64,000 nucleotides of DNA from Desulfosporosinus fructosivorans. Lineage in GTDB: Bacteria; Bacillota; Desulfitobacteriia; Desulfitobacteriales; Desulfitobacteriaceae. The DNA is taken from NCBI RefSeq assembly GCF_004766045.1, contig NZ_SPQQ01000017.1, positions 1 to 64,000 of the forward strand, in the 5' to 3' direction. A program made the translations under genes and the position numbers. The notes under the pieces are model-generated. The model saw only the letters and a program-made list of their open reading frames with translations. It had not been told where the DNA came from and did no database searches. Below, in pieces: positions 1-7,788 of the stretch; position 1 is the stretch's first letter; each line of letters starts with the position of its first letter.

Positions 1-315
1 TTCCCGTACCTGAAATAGTTCTTCAACTGTGCCCCTTGAAATCTGTAGTAGTGAAGCTAATCGAGAGACATCTTCCGTTCCATCCACTTCGTTAATATAT
101 GCCCCCATACCGTGACGAATTGTAACGACACCAAGCCCGACTAACATTTTGAGAGCGTCCCTAATCACTGTCCTGCTCACAGAAAACATGGTACACATTT
201 CACGTTCGGGTGGTAACTTATCACCAGGCTTAAGTTCGCCGTTGTTAATTGCTTGCATAATCTGATTTTCAATGCCTTCGGATAAGTTGCCATAAAATTT
301 TACGGGTTCAAACAT
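1..315 (-). CDS. GntR/FadR-family regulator, N-terminal part (runs off window)
   Basis: The first 105 residues of a FadR-subfamily GntR transcription factor; the C-terminal ligand-binding FCD domain lies beyond position 1. The ATG at 315 is preceded by GGTGGG, and the protein begins MFEPVKFYGNLSEG, followed by a winged helix-turn-helix (PGDKLPPEREM, then SVSRTVIRDALKML). The DNA is about 90 percent identical to the second copy at 4102-4416 (about 30 differences by hand count), and positions 1-111 match without any difference. It is the distal member of a pair of regulators that bracket the LarA/UxaA genes, so it probably controls related carboxylate genes, perhaps those beyond the left edge. 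The family call is secure; the ligand is unknown. Confidence 0.85.
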   Translation of the reverse strand, partial: MFEPVKFYGNLSEGIENQIMQAINNGELKPGDKLPPEREMCTMFSVSRTVIRDALKMLVGLGVVTIRHGMGAYINEVDGTEDVSRLASLLQISRGTVEELFQVRE

Positions 316-519
316 TACGCCCACCGACCTTACTTTTTTGCATTGGTATGAGAACTTTTCCAAAACACCAGAATAGCTAAACTCTATGGGCTCTACTTAA
401 GATCATTCTGATACTTGGATTTTATGACGGTACAAAAAACAAAAATAGCGATAGCCTTGTGCAAGTTCTAGTAAAAGGTAAAGACATGGCCCCTCTAAGT
501 CAGGAGTATTCTTATATTG

Positions 520-1776
520 TTATTTAATAACCGGTATCATTGAAGATGCATTAGGCAAAACGGCAATTTTGGGAGAAGTATAATTAGGCAGAGCCATATC
601 CAACGCTTCCTGCAATGATGAAGCCACTTCTACCATCAAAGTTTTAGCAAGCGCAGCAGAAATTTGGTCAGATACAATAATTGTCCTTGCTCTATCTAAA
701 GTCCGAGCCCAAAGGTAAGCTTTATGAGGGCCAATTACAAATTCTCTGGATGCAAATGATTCGACCACTTCACGCGGAGTTTTATGCAAAGACATTTCTT
801 GTTCAAAGCTTTCTTCCCCTGTCCCTTCTATGCACTGGGCAACTAAAATTATAGTTCCACCTTCTTTAACGATCTGGAATGCAGGTGTTAGTGCCTTCTG
901 AGCCTGGTAAAGATTAATGTCTTTAGGAAATCCTCCCGGTGAAGCAATAACTATTTGGGCAGTTTCCATAGGAACTCCAAAAACGCCTTTGGCAAATTTC
1001 GCGCCTTGACGATGGGCATCTATTGGATGTCCGGCAACTGCTTTTACTACTTGTTTCTTATCATTCAGCGCAACATTAACAATCATATCAACACCAATTA
1101 TTTTCCCGATATCTTCTAAGTCCAAACGCGCTGGGTTATTTTCTAAACGTCCTAATTCTGCACCAGGGCTAAATAACCGGGCATGATTTCCCGTGATAGT
1201 AGGACGACCTCCTAAACCAATGACAGCTCCTTTGGCCCCTGCAGTAAAACCCATAAACTGGTGAGCATCAATCATTCCCGTTACGATACGGTAATCCGCC
1301 TGGACAAAATATTTATTAACATACACAGGTGTCCCTTGGGCAGATGTCCCTAAAAATGCTAACATCTCCGAATTATCTGCATCATGGGAAACAATATTTT
1401 TAATCCTGTCTAATAAATTTTCTCCTAATATATACTTTAAATCTTCAGCTGAAGCTGGGCGGTGTAACCCTCCACCTACAAGAACAATTATCTGGTCTTC
1501 AGTTATACCCCATTGTTTTAACCAAGTGATAATTTCTTCTAAAATTAATCGACTGGGTACCGGACGGGTAATATCACTTACCGCAATAGCAACTGTTTGA
1601 GCTTTGAGCAGTTTATCTTGCTTAATATCTCCGATTAAATTTTCTATTGCTAACCGAATCTGTATTGATGCGTCAAGCTCTGGTTCAACCTGAAGTAATT
1701 TTCCATACATGCATTGTACTGATTCAGGTATATTAGAAGACTGTTTTCCACGTCCATAAGGGACCTCAATTAACAT
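520..1776 (-). CDS. larA: LarA-family nickel-pincer racemase/epimerase
   Basis: A 418-residue protein of the lactate racemase LarA (DUF2088) family, close to the usual length of about 420. The start at 1776 (MLIEVPYGRG) has AAAGGGG seven bases upstream; an in-frame extension to 1815 lacks a ribosome site. Family landmarks are present: DITRPVP near residue 80, GGGLHRP near 110, the DAHQFMGFTAGAKG segment holding the expected cofactor histidine and the lysine that forms the pincer thioester, then NHA. The known family reaction is proton/hydride-mediated inversion of a 2-hydroxyacid carbon using a nickel-pincer nucleotide; LarB, LarC and LarE, which make it, are not in the window. LarA homologues act on lactate, malate, 2-hydroxyglutarate and others, so the substrate is open. 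It lies downstream of a split UxaA-type lyase, which suggests it supplies the correct enantiomer of that substrate. Confidence 0.85.
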   Translation of the reverse strand: MLIEVPYGRGKQSSNIPESVQCMYGKLLQVEPELDASIQIRLAIENLIGDIKQDKLLKAQTVAIAVSDITRPVPSRLILEEIITWLKQWGITEDQIIVLVGGGLHRPASAEDLKYILGENLLDRIKNIVSHDADNSEMLAFLGTSAQGTPVYVNKYFVQADYRIVTGMIDAHQFMGFTAGAKGAVIGLGGRPTITGNHARLFSPGAELGRLENNPARLDLEDIGKIIGVDMIVNVALNDKKQVVKAVAGHPIDAHRQGAKFAKGVFGVPMETAQIVIASPGGFPKDINLYQAQKALTPAFQIVKEGGTIILVAQCIEGTGEESFEQEMSLHKTPREVVESFASREFVIGPHKAYLWARTLDRARTIIVSDQISAALAKTLMVEVASSLQEALDMALPNYTSPKIAVLPNASSMIPVIK

Positions 1777-1855
1777 ATTTTTTCCCCTTTCATAAACGTA
1801 TAAACTCAATGTCAAAGTTTTTTAGAACATAACAAACTATATAAACCATAGAAAA

Positions 1856-1896
1856 GGGTCTAAGATTTAATAATGACTCCATTAAATCTTAGACCC
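1856..1896 (-). terminator. Rho-independent terminator after the UxaA-like operon
   Basis: A perfect 15-bp stem (1856-1870 with 1882-1896) around an 11-base loop, followed on the minus strand by TTTTC. It sits between the lyase large subunit and the larA start, so larA is probably transcribed from its own promoter or by read-through. Confidence 0.8.
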
Positions 1897-1959
1897 CCAG
1901 GACTTAAACCGTGAGCATTTGACCCACACTAAATGAAATATAGCTCACTCTAGGAGAAA

Positions 1960-3114
1960 TTACGCACTTGGATAGAGACGTGTCAATACAAATTCTTTAT
2001 GGTTCAAGGCTTCTGCATCCGTTAAGCGACCGCGTGAAGTTTTTATGATACACTCCATCACTTTATCCGCGGCTTGTTCCATGTTTATTTCACGAGACAG
2101 TACCCCACTAATGTTCACATCGATATGTTCAGACATATTGATACAAGTATTCGGATTAGCGGACATTTTAATCACGGGCTCGATGGGATTCCCAACGATA
2201 TTACCTTGTCCTGTGATAAAGATGTGTAAGGTTGCCCCAGCTGCCATCATACTCGTGACACACTCAGCTGCCGCTGAGGAAGTATCCATGAAGTAACGTC
2301 CTGGTACCGTCGGCTCTTCACAGGGAGCAAGTACTCCTATGATCGGGGTCTTTCCTGCTTTAGTGATATTGCCAAGTGCTTTTTCCTCGATAGTCGTTAA
2401 ACCGCCGGCAATGTTACCTTGAGTCGGCTGAGTTCCCAAAAGATCAGCACCCTTGGACTCGATGAGATCCATATAGTCTTTATGAATCTTAAGAAATTTT
2501 GCTCCGAGTTCAGGAGTTGCAAAGTGTTTAGCAAGAATGTGCTCAGCGCCCGTTGTTTCCGGAGTTTCACCAAAGATTACAGTGCCACCCATTTCAACTA
2601 AGCGATCTCCGACAACTCCCGCTGTTGGGTTACTAGCTAAACCTGTAGTTGTATCAGACTCACCGCATTTGAAGCTGACTACCAGATCTTTGAGCTCACA
2701 CTCTACTTTTTCTAAGGAAGTAGCATATTGGACAAACTCTTGAGCTTTACGGGAAGCTCTTTCGATCGTTTTCAGATCTCCATACCCTTCGATACCGAAA
2801 TACGCTACAGGTTTACCTGTCTCAGCAATTCCATCAGCAATTAGCTTCGCCCAGTTCGGTTCGATTCCGATGATGACGACAGCTGCAATGTTCGGGTTGC
2901 GACCGGCACCAATTAAGGTTTTAAAGTGCAACTCTAAATCAGCACCAAATTGAAGGCGTCCATAAGGATGGGGAATTGCCAATGTTCCGGCGATATTGTG
3001 TTCTACGGCCAAACAAGAAGCGTTGGATAAATCATCCACTGGGATAATTAGTACATGGTTACGGATACCGATACGACCATTATCTCTTTTATATCCTAAA
3101 ATCTTAGTTTCCAT
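1960..3114 (-). CDS. UxaA-family lyase, large (catalytic) subunit, SuyB/altronate-dehydratase-like
   Basis: A 384-residue protein matching the C-terminal catalytic domain of altronate/galactarate dehydratases, here as a separate chain. Recognisable segments are GYKRDNGRIGIRNHVLIIPV at the N-terminus, KCGESDTTTG near 150, NPTAGVVGD, GETPETTGAE and LGTQPTQGNIAGG. The start overlaps the end of the small SAF-domain gene by 11 bp, the usual arrangement for coupled subunits. Separate small and large chains of this size are typical of (2R)-sulfolactate sulfo-lyase SuyAB, but other split UxaA-family dehydratases exist, so sugar acids or other beta-substituted 2-hydroxyacids remain possible. The family reaction is elimination from a 2-hydroxycarboxylate to give a 2-oxoacid, normally iron dependent. 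The neighbouring LarA homologue and FadR-type regulators fit hydroxycarboxylate use. Confidence 0.85.
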   Translation of the reverse strand: METKILGYKRDNGRIGIRNHVLIIPVDDLSNASCLAVEHNIAGTLAIPHPYGRLQFGADLELHFKTLIGAGRNPNIAAVVIIGIEPNWAKLIADGIAETGKPVAYFGIEGYGDLKTIERASRKAQEFVQYATSLEKVECELKDLVVSFKCGESDTTTGLASNPTAGVVGDRLVEMGGTVIFGETPETTGAEHILAKHFATPELGAKFLKIHKDYMDLIESKGADLLGTQPTQGNIAGGLTTIEEKALGNITKAGKTPIIGVLAPCEEPTVPGRYFMDTSSAAAECVTSMMAAGATLHIFITGQGNIVGNPIEPVIKMSANPNTCINMSEHIDVNISGVLSREINMEQAADKVMECIIKTSRGRLTDAEALNHKEFVLTRLYPSA

Positions 3115-3400
3115 AATCCCACCTCGCAGTTCTTAAGTTATGTGTGTGTACCCAATCGCCGATTTTAACATCTGCGGTTGCGACTCCTATGTTTTCACCA
3201 TATTTGAGGATAGTTTCACCGTTCTTGATCGCTTGGAGTGCGATTTTGTGACCGAGCGGAATATCGTGGTTTGACTTCACGTGATATTCTTTACCGCTAT
3301 GGAGTTCAACCCCCAATACTTCTTCGCCAGTTTGAATGTCTTGGATAGCAACGCCTACGTAGTCGCCATCGTCGTGAACTAGAAATTTGTGACTGCTCAT
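3104..3400 (-). CDS. UxaA-family lyase, small SAF-domain subunit (SuyA-like)
   Basis: A 98-residue protein corresponding to the N-terminal SAF domain of UxaA/GarD enzymes (MSSHKFLVHDDGDYVGVAI, then VKSNHDIPLGHKIAL and YGENIGVA). The SNHDIPLGHKIAL segment is the classic conserved stretch of the small subunit of altronate dehydratase and SuyA. The ATG at 3400 has a near-perfect AAAGGAGG seven bases upstream. It is the first gene of the two-gene lyase operon and overlaps the large subunit by 11 bp. Its role is to complete the active site of the large chain. Confidence 0.85.
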   Translation of the reverse strand: MSSHKFLVHDDGDYVGVAIQDIQTGEEVLGVELHSGKEYHVKSNHDIPLGHKIALQAIKNGETILKYGENIGVATADVKIGDWVHTHNLRTARWDYGN

Positions 3401-3522
3401 GATATCCTCCTTTGTTTTAAGTAAGATTTAATTCTTCGGGGTTCCAAAATGTTGGTTGAAATGGTTTCCACTCCTTACGCATCGTTCCCCCATCTTTCGC
3501 AGTTCATCGATGCAATGCGTTT

Positions 3523-3557
3523 ATGTGGTATGTGGTATGTGGTATGTGGTATGTGGT
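3523..3557. repeat. Five tandem ATGTGGT heptamers
   Basis: Five perfect copies of the 7-mer ATGTGGT in a row, the last of which supplies the left half-site of the palindrome at 3553-3565. The array lies in the regulatory gap between the GntR gene and the lyase operon. Each unit carries a TGGT half-site of FadR-type operators. Confidence 0.9.
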
Positions 3558-3565
3558 ATTACCAC
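3553..3565. promoter_or_regulatory. Putative FadR/GntR operator GTGGTATTACCAC
   Basis: A 13-bp perfect palindrome around the core TGGT-ATT-ACCA. TGGT-N3-ACCA is the established consensus of FadR-subfamily GntR regulators (FadR, PdhR, LldR). It lies about 150 bp upstream of the small lyase subunit and downstream of the GntR gene at 3691-4416, the obvious candidate ligand. Its overlap with the heptamer array is unusual. Confidence 0.7.
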
Positions 3566-3690
3566 TTCCATGGCTAAATATTAATCCCTTTTTTCACTAT
3601 TGTCAATAGCATTTAAAAGAAAAAATGTTGCTTTTTTCAATGGGATCGATTGGTATAAGTAAATCTGATTGAATTAAATAATTTTCAAGT

Positions 3691-4416
3691 CTACTCCCAT
3701 TCCTCCTGAGCCGGTACAGGTTCCACCGATTGGATGGCTTCCCTAACATTCGCCAAGTGACTTAGCATTCTCTGATGCGCCAATTCCGGATCTCTTTGAT
3801 TAATTGCTTCAAAAATTGTTTCATGTTCCAGTACCGATAAACGTTGCCGTCCTGGAACCATTAGCGCTCTGGCCCTATTTTCTCCTAGTAGATCTAATAG
3901 GTTAATCATCAGTCTGAGCAGAACTCGATTACCAGCCGCCTCCACGATTTTCAGGTGAAATTCAGCATCGAGTATAGCAAGTTTTGACTCACCTCCTGCA
4001 TCTCCTACTTCTTTTCCTTTACGAACAATATGCTGGAGTAGCCGAAGATCCTGTTCGTTTGCGTTCTGAGTACACCAAATCACGGCTTGGCTTTCTATAA
4101 CTTCCCGTACCTGAAATAGTTCTTCAACTGTGCCCCTTGAAATCTGTAGTAGTGAAGCTAATCGAGAGACATCTTCCGTTCCATCCACTTCGTTAATATA
4201 TGCCCCCATACCATGCCGGATCGTAATGACACCTAACCCAACCAGCATTTTGAGAGCGTCTCGAACCACTGTCCTGCTTACAGAAAACATGATGCACATA
4301 TCGCGTTCAGCAGGTAACTTATCACCAGGCTTGAATTCGCCGTTGTTAACTGCTTGCATAATTTGATTTACAATGCCTTCGGATAGGTTACCATAAAATT
4401 TAACAGGTTCAAACAT
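3691..4416 (-). CDS. FadR-subfamily GntR transcriptional regulator
   Basis: A 241-residue regulator with an N-terminal winged helix (residues about 8-75: PGDKLPAERDM, SVSRTVVRDALKML, GLGVITIRHGMG) and a C-terminal FCD domain (about 90-225) with the expected metal-binding acid/histidine segments (DAEFHLKIVEAAGN, EHETIFEAI). The start at 4416 is chosen because GGTGGG precedes it and because the paralogue at 1-315 begins identically; an upstream in-frame ATG at 4512 would add 32 unconserved residues. FCD regulators bind small carboxylates such as lactate. The operator palindrome at 3553-3565 and the downstream lyase operon are the likely targets. Confidence 0.9.
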   Translation of the reverse strand: MFEPVKFYGNLSEGIVNQIMQAVNNGEFKPGDKLPAERDMCIMFSVSRTVVRDALKMLVGLGVITIRHGMGAYINEVDGTEDVSRLASLLQISRGTVEELFQVREVIESQAVIWCTQNANEQDLRLLQHIVRKGKEVGDAGGESKLAILDAEFHLKIVEAAGNRVLLRLMINLLDLLGENRARALMVPGRQRLSVLEHETIFEAINQRDPELAHQRMLSHLANVREAIQSVEPVPAQEEWE

Positions 4417-4535
4417 TACGCCCACCGACCTTAATTTTTTTAACATTGGTATTATATCATATAAGTTGATGAGCGTATAACCTTTGTGGCCACGTCCAAC
4501 TAGCCCACACAATTTATTCGGTTAGTACTTATGAA

Positions 4536-4569
4536 GAGCGAGCCCTAAAATTCCTTATAGGACTCGCTC
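4536..4569 (-). terminator. Terminator after the DUF2680 gene
   Basis: An 11-bp stem (4536-4546 with 4559-4569) that pairs fully on the minus-strand transcript if one G-U pair is allowed. It lies just after the stop of the minus-strand gene at 4612-4932. The T-run after it is weak. Confidence 0.6.
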
Positions 4570-4611
4570 CTTAAACATTGTTATCCGACAGTAATGAAAC
4601 AATGAATGAGT

Positions 4612-4932
4612 TTATTCTGTTTTTTGAGCATTCGAGGGTTTCTGACCACAGCCTTTTTTGGGCCCAAAATCATGAAATTCACCTTTTTCAAAATCCTGAT
4701 TAATTCTTTGTTGGTGTTCTTTCATTTTGTTCATGATTTTATCGGCTTTTGTTTGATCCAGTATTCCGGCCTTTACTTTCTTCTCAATAATCTGAGTCTG
4801 AATCGTGTACTTTTGCTGATAAAGCTCTTGAAGCTCTTTCAATTTACCTTGATCAACAGTAGCCCCTAAGGCAGGCACGGCGCTTAAAACCAACATAGCC
4901 AAAGCCAAAATAGTTGCAGCCATCTTTCTCAT
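4612..4932 (-). CDS. Secreted DUF2680 (YckD-like) protein
   Basis: A 106-residue exported protein. Residues 1-23 form a signal peptide (MRKMAATILALAML... ending SAVPALGA), followed by a short charged alpha-helical domain, QLYQQKY-like (LKELQELYQQKYTIQTQIIE) then KAGILDQTKADKIMNKM, typical of the DUF2680/YckD family of Firmicutes. The start at 4932 has GGGGG eight bases upstream; a 26-residue in-frame extension lacks the look of a signal peptide. The tail after residue 90 is polar and carries one cysteine. Function is unknown for the family; the location implies the cell-envelope side of the membrane. It is transcribed alone. Confidence 0.75.
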   Translation of the reverse strand: MRKMAATILALAMLVLSAVPALGATVDQGKLKELQELYQQKYTIQTQIIEKKVKAGILDQTKADKIMNKMKEHQQRINQDFEKGEFHDFGPKKGCGQKPSNAQKTE

Positions 4933-5182
4933 TTGCCAGTCCCCCTCATTCATTTTTTTGCCGAACACAATCTTAGAATGCCCATTTATAAAAGTAAAAT
5001 ACAAAGTCATTCACAAGGGCTCACCCTCACAGGGCGTATTTTTCCTTCCTAAGCCTTTATTGTTGACCTTGACCTTGTCCTTGTAAGCTTCGCTTAGTCG
5101 TTTGTCAATTATTTAAATTCTAGGATAATACGTTTTTTTGAAGGGCATTATATAAATGATAATAAAGAAGGAGGTATTTATT

Positions 5183-5662
5183 ATGGGTTTATGGAACGAT
5201 ATCTTTGGAAACCAAGATGACACTAATAATGACACTAACACCGAAACTAAAAGCGATACTAGGGATGACGACGCAAAGCTTCTTCTCCGCCAAGAGGAAC
5301 TTGATATTAACAAAAGCAGAGTGCAGACTGGTGAAGTAGAATTCGGTAAGGAAATCATAGAAGAACAAAAGACAGTTGATATTCCTTTATTACGTGAAGA
5401 AGTAGTGATTGAAAGAAAAACCTTAAACAATGAGCGAAGTGATTCTCCTATAGCTGACGAAGAAACTATTCGAATTCCAGTCAGTCAAGAGATAGTCAAT
5501 GTAGATAAACATACGGTAGTAACTGGAGAAGTTTCAGCGCACAAACGTGATATAGAAGAGACAAAGCATATAGATGAAACTCTTAAACGAGAAGAAGCTC
5601 GGATCAGGGAATTTGGCAACCCCGATGTCATTGACAATGTATCCGATCAACCATATCAATAA
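5183..5662 (+). CDS. DUF2382 (YsnF/AvaK-domain) stress protein, copy 1
   Basis: A 159-residue, highly charged protein. After a short acidic, Asn/Asp/Thr-rich linker (residues 8-35) it contains the DUF2382 domain, visible as three repeated segments: LLLRQEELDINKSRVQTGEV, IPLLREEVVIERK and IPVSQEIVNVDKHTVVTGEV, ending in HIDETLKREEARI. The start at 5183 has AAGGAGG eight bases upstream; the upstream in-frame ATG at 5156 precedes the ribosome site. The family is linked to general stress responses but has no defined activity. A paralogue follows at 5743-6180, separated by a strong terminator, so the two are separately controlled. Confidence 0.8.
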   Translation: MGLWNDIFGNQDDTNNDTNTETKSDTRDDDAKLLLRQEELDINKSRVQTGEVEFGKEIIEEQKTVDIPLLREEVVIERKTLNNERSDSPIADEETIRIPVSQEIVNVDKHTVVTGEVSAHKRDIEETKHIDETLKREEARIREFGNPDVIDNVSDQPYQ

Positions 5663-5680
5663 TCATTTATAAAGTTGGAA

Positions 5681-5719
5681 CACCTCACCAATTCTATCCA
5701 TGATTGGTGAGGTGTTTTT
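5681..5719 (+). terminator. Rho-independent terminator after DUF2382 copy 1
   Basis: A perfect 12-bp stem (5681-5692 with 5703-5714) with a 10-base loop, followed by TTTTTC. It is 18 bp after the stop of the first DUF2382 gene. Confidence 0.9.
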
Positions 5720-5742
5720 CCTAATAATTGGAGGGCAAAGAT

Positions 5743-6180
5743 ATGGCAACAAACAAATCCGCTGATAGACAAAGCTCCTGTAATCCTGTGACCCTTCAGC
5801 TTAAAGAAGAACAGCTTGTACTAGCAAAAGAATGGCTGCAAACAGGAGAAGTAAAGATTTACAGAGAATCTTTGACCGAGGAAAAAAAATTCTTTGTGCC
5901 TGTTGAACGCGAAGAGCTCGTAATCGAGAAGAAAGTTAAAGTTTCCGCTACCCCTGGACAAAGAGATGTGCCTACAGATGTTATTCGTATTCTCCTTAGT
6001 GAAGAACAGGTTGAATTCACAAAACACAGGGTTGCCATAGAGGATGTCTCCATATATAAACAGCAAATAGAAGATATAAAACATATTGAAGAGACCTTAA
6101 AGCGGGAGGAACCTCGCCTTAAGATCTTCGGTTCCCCCAAGGTCAGAGATGAATCTACAAATCCAGCCCTTTGGACTTGA
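5743..6180 (+). CDS. DUF2382 (YsnF/AvaK-domain) stress protein, copy 2
   Basis: A 145-residue paralogue of the preceding gene. It shows the same repeat pattern: LQLKEEQLVLAKEWLQTGEV, VPVEREELVIEKK, ILLSEEQVEFTKHRVAIEDV and HIEETLKREEPRL. The start at 5743 follows GGAGGG at 5730-5735. The N-terminal linker differs from copy 1 and is shorter. It converges on the metallo-hydrolase gene, whose stop is only 5 bp away (6180 and 6185), and no obvious terminator separates them. Confidence 0.8.
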   Translation: MATNKSADRQSSCNPVTLQLKEEQLVLAKEWLQTGEVKIYRESLTEEKKFFVPVEREELVIEKKVKVSATPGQRDVPTDVIRILLSEEQVEFTKHRVAIEDVSIYKQQIEDIKHIEETLKREEPRLKIFGSPKVRDESTNPALWT

Positions 6181-6184
6181 CAGG

Positions 6185-7411
6185 TTACTTTCTGGATACC
6201 ATTTGCCCCTCAACATTGTAAAGTGCTCCAGGATCGCCGTCATTATTCCAAATATTTGAGTCCGTCCATACCAGGACACCGCTTCCTGATTGGGCATTTC
6301 CCCCACTTATGACTTTAAGCGTCTCACTGGCGAGTATAGTTGTACCCGCCGGGAAAGTATAGGTCTGATTGCCTACTTCGCTAACTAGTTTCCAACCAGT
6401 TAGGTTAACCGCTTGATCACTACTATTCAATATAGTAACTACTTCACCGCTTAAATCGATTGTCGATATAGCTAGTGACCCTGTAGCTATAGTAGGAATT
6501 GGCTGTGCAGGTTTAGGAGATGTTGACGAACTGGAAGTCGTGAATTTTACTGTATCTCCGTCCGAAGTTGCAACTATCGTTCCATCTTGATCCGTCCGAT
6601 AGACTGGCACTCCCGCTTTCGTTAATCTATTTAATGTCACTTGAGTAGGATGCCCATAATCGTTATCTAGTCCTACGGATATCACAGAATATTTTGGAGA
6701 AATAGCATTTAGAAAGGCACTCGTGGTTGAACTCGAACTACCATGGTGTCCAACCTTTAACACTGTAGCCTGTAAATCCTGTCCACTTTTCAACATTTCT
6801 GCTTCTGAAACAGCTTCGGCATCTCCTGTTAACATGAAGGAAACCTTACCAAAGGTAATCTTTAAGACTGCACTGTAGTTATTAAGGTCTTCATATTGGT
6901 CACTATTTGGTGCCAAAAATAGTCCCGATATCTCAGAAACATCTAGCTTGACTCCGGTTTTAGCCCTAATTTTTTTGGCACCACTTGCATTGACAGCCTT
7001 AATAAAATCCTCAAACGTTTTTGTTGTTGATGTCGCATTTGGCATATATACTTGTTTTGGCGGATAACTCTGAATGATCGTATCTAGTCCACCAATATGG
7101 TCTTCATGGGGGTGAGTCGCAACAATCGCCGTAAGTTCTTTGACTCCTTGGGATTTTAGATAATTCACTACCTCAGAGCCGTCGGAACCATTGCCACCAT
7201 CAATAAGAATTGTCTGACCGTTCGGTACAATAACTAAGATGCTGTCCGCCTGGCCGACATTAAGAAAATGAACTTGCAAATGGCTACCCTTATCTGTTTG
7301 CGTGGGTGCAGTACTCGAGGTTGTCGTTTTTTCTATTGAACCACAGCCTGTAAGAAGAAAGAAAGACAAAATGATTAGCGGTAATATAAACAGTCTTTTG
7401 TGAAAAAACAA
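6185..7411 (-). CDS. ComEC-like metallo-beta-lactamase-fold lipoprotein with C-terminal lamin-tail domain
   Basis: A 408-residue lipoprotein. The TTG at 7411 has AAAGGAG seven bases upstream. Residues 1-23 are a lipoprotein signal ending LLTGC. A Ser/Thr linker leads to a metallo-beta-lactamase fold of the ComEC/Rec2 type: LQVHFLNVGQADS, ILIDGGNGSDG, the metal motif THPHEDHIGG, LTGDAE and VGHHGSS. After a Ser/Pro linker (about residue 300) comes a lamin-tail-like beta domain (NSSDQAVNLTGWKL, then WTDSNIWNNDGDPGAL). Such stand-alone enzymes are thought to be extracellular nucleases or phosphoesterases; activity here is inferred. The upstream DUF3006 gene, 15 bp away, is a common partner of this family. 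Confidence 0.85.
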   Translation of the reverse strand: MFFHKRLFILPLIILSFFLLTGCGSIEKTTTSSTAPTQTDKGSHLQVHFLNVGQADSILVIVPNGQTILIDGGNGSDGSEVVNYLKSQGVKELTAIVATHPHEDHIGGLDTIIQSYPPKQVYMPNATSTTKTFEDFIKAVNASGAKKIRAKTGVKLDVSEISGLFLAPNSDQYEDLNNYSAVLKITFGKVSFMLTGDAEAVSEAEMLKSGQDLQATVLKVGHHGSSSSTTSAFLNAISPKYSVISVGLDNDYGHPTQVTLNRLTKAGVPVYRTDQDGTIVATSDGDTVKFTTSSSSTSPKPAQPIPTIATGSLAISTIDLSGEVVTILNSSDQAVNLTGWKLVSEVGNQTYTFPAGTTILASETLKVISGGNAQSGSGVLVWTDSNIWNNDGDPGALYNVEGQMVSRK

Positions 7412-7426
7412 TTAAGCACTCCTTTT

Positions 7427-7630
7427 CTATTCATCGAAGAGATCTCCAACCATGCGATTAGATTTTTTTACTCGTTCATTGGTCGCAAATAAGTCAATAC
7501 CCACCTGAATGTTAATGACATCCCCTTCTTTGACACCAGGCGGTATAATAAATCTGGGCAAATTGAACGTGTGACGATCTTCCGTTTCGACGATCGCCCA
7601 ATTTCCTTCAAATCGGTCAATAATAAACAC
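7427..7630 (-). CDS. DUF3006 small protein
   Basis: A 67-residue protein beginning MFIIDRFEGNWAIVETEDR, with LPRFIIPPGVKEGDVI in the middle; this is the DUF3006 pattern. It starts with GTG at 7630 behind a GGGGGG tract. It is 15 bp upstream of the metallo-beta-lactamase lipoprotein, with which DUF3006 genes often pair in Bacilli and Clostridia. No function is established. Confidence 0.8.
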   Translation of the reverse strand: MFIIDRFEGNWAIVETEDRHTFNLPRFIIPPGVKEGDVINIQVGIDLFATNERVKKSNRMVGDLFDE

Positions 7631-7750
7631 GTTGTTCCCCCCTTACAACCTAGGTATTCTACATTTTCCTGTCGAACCCTGCTAGGCAACTATTAACTTA
7701 ACATATATAGTTATGATAGATTATAGGGTACGCTGAATTATAAGTACTTT

Positions 7751-7782
7751 AAAAAAGCAAGCAAGGCCTCCCTCGCTTGCTT
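7751..7782 (-). terminator. Rho-independent terminator after the 141-aa hypothetical gene
   Basis: An 8-bp stem (AAGCAAGC with GCTTGCTT) plus an inner AGG/CCT pairing, followed on the minus strand by TTTTTT. It ends seven bases after the stop of the gene at 7789. Confidence 0.85.
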
Positions 7783-7788
7783 CTTTAA

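Noticed and set aside
3104..4512. A longer GntR start at 4512 adding 32 residues
   Set aside because: The paralogue at 1-315 starts at the equivalent of 4416 with the same ribosome site, and the extra residues are not conserved.
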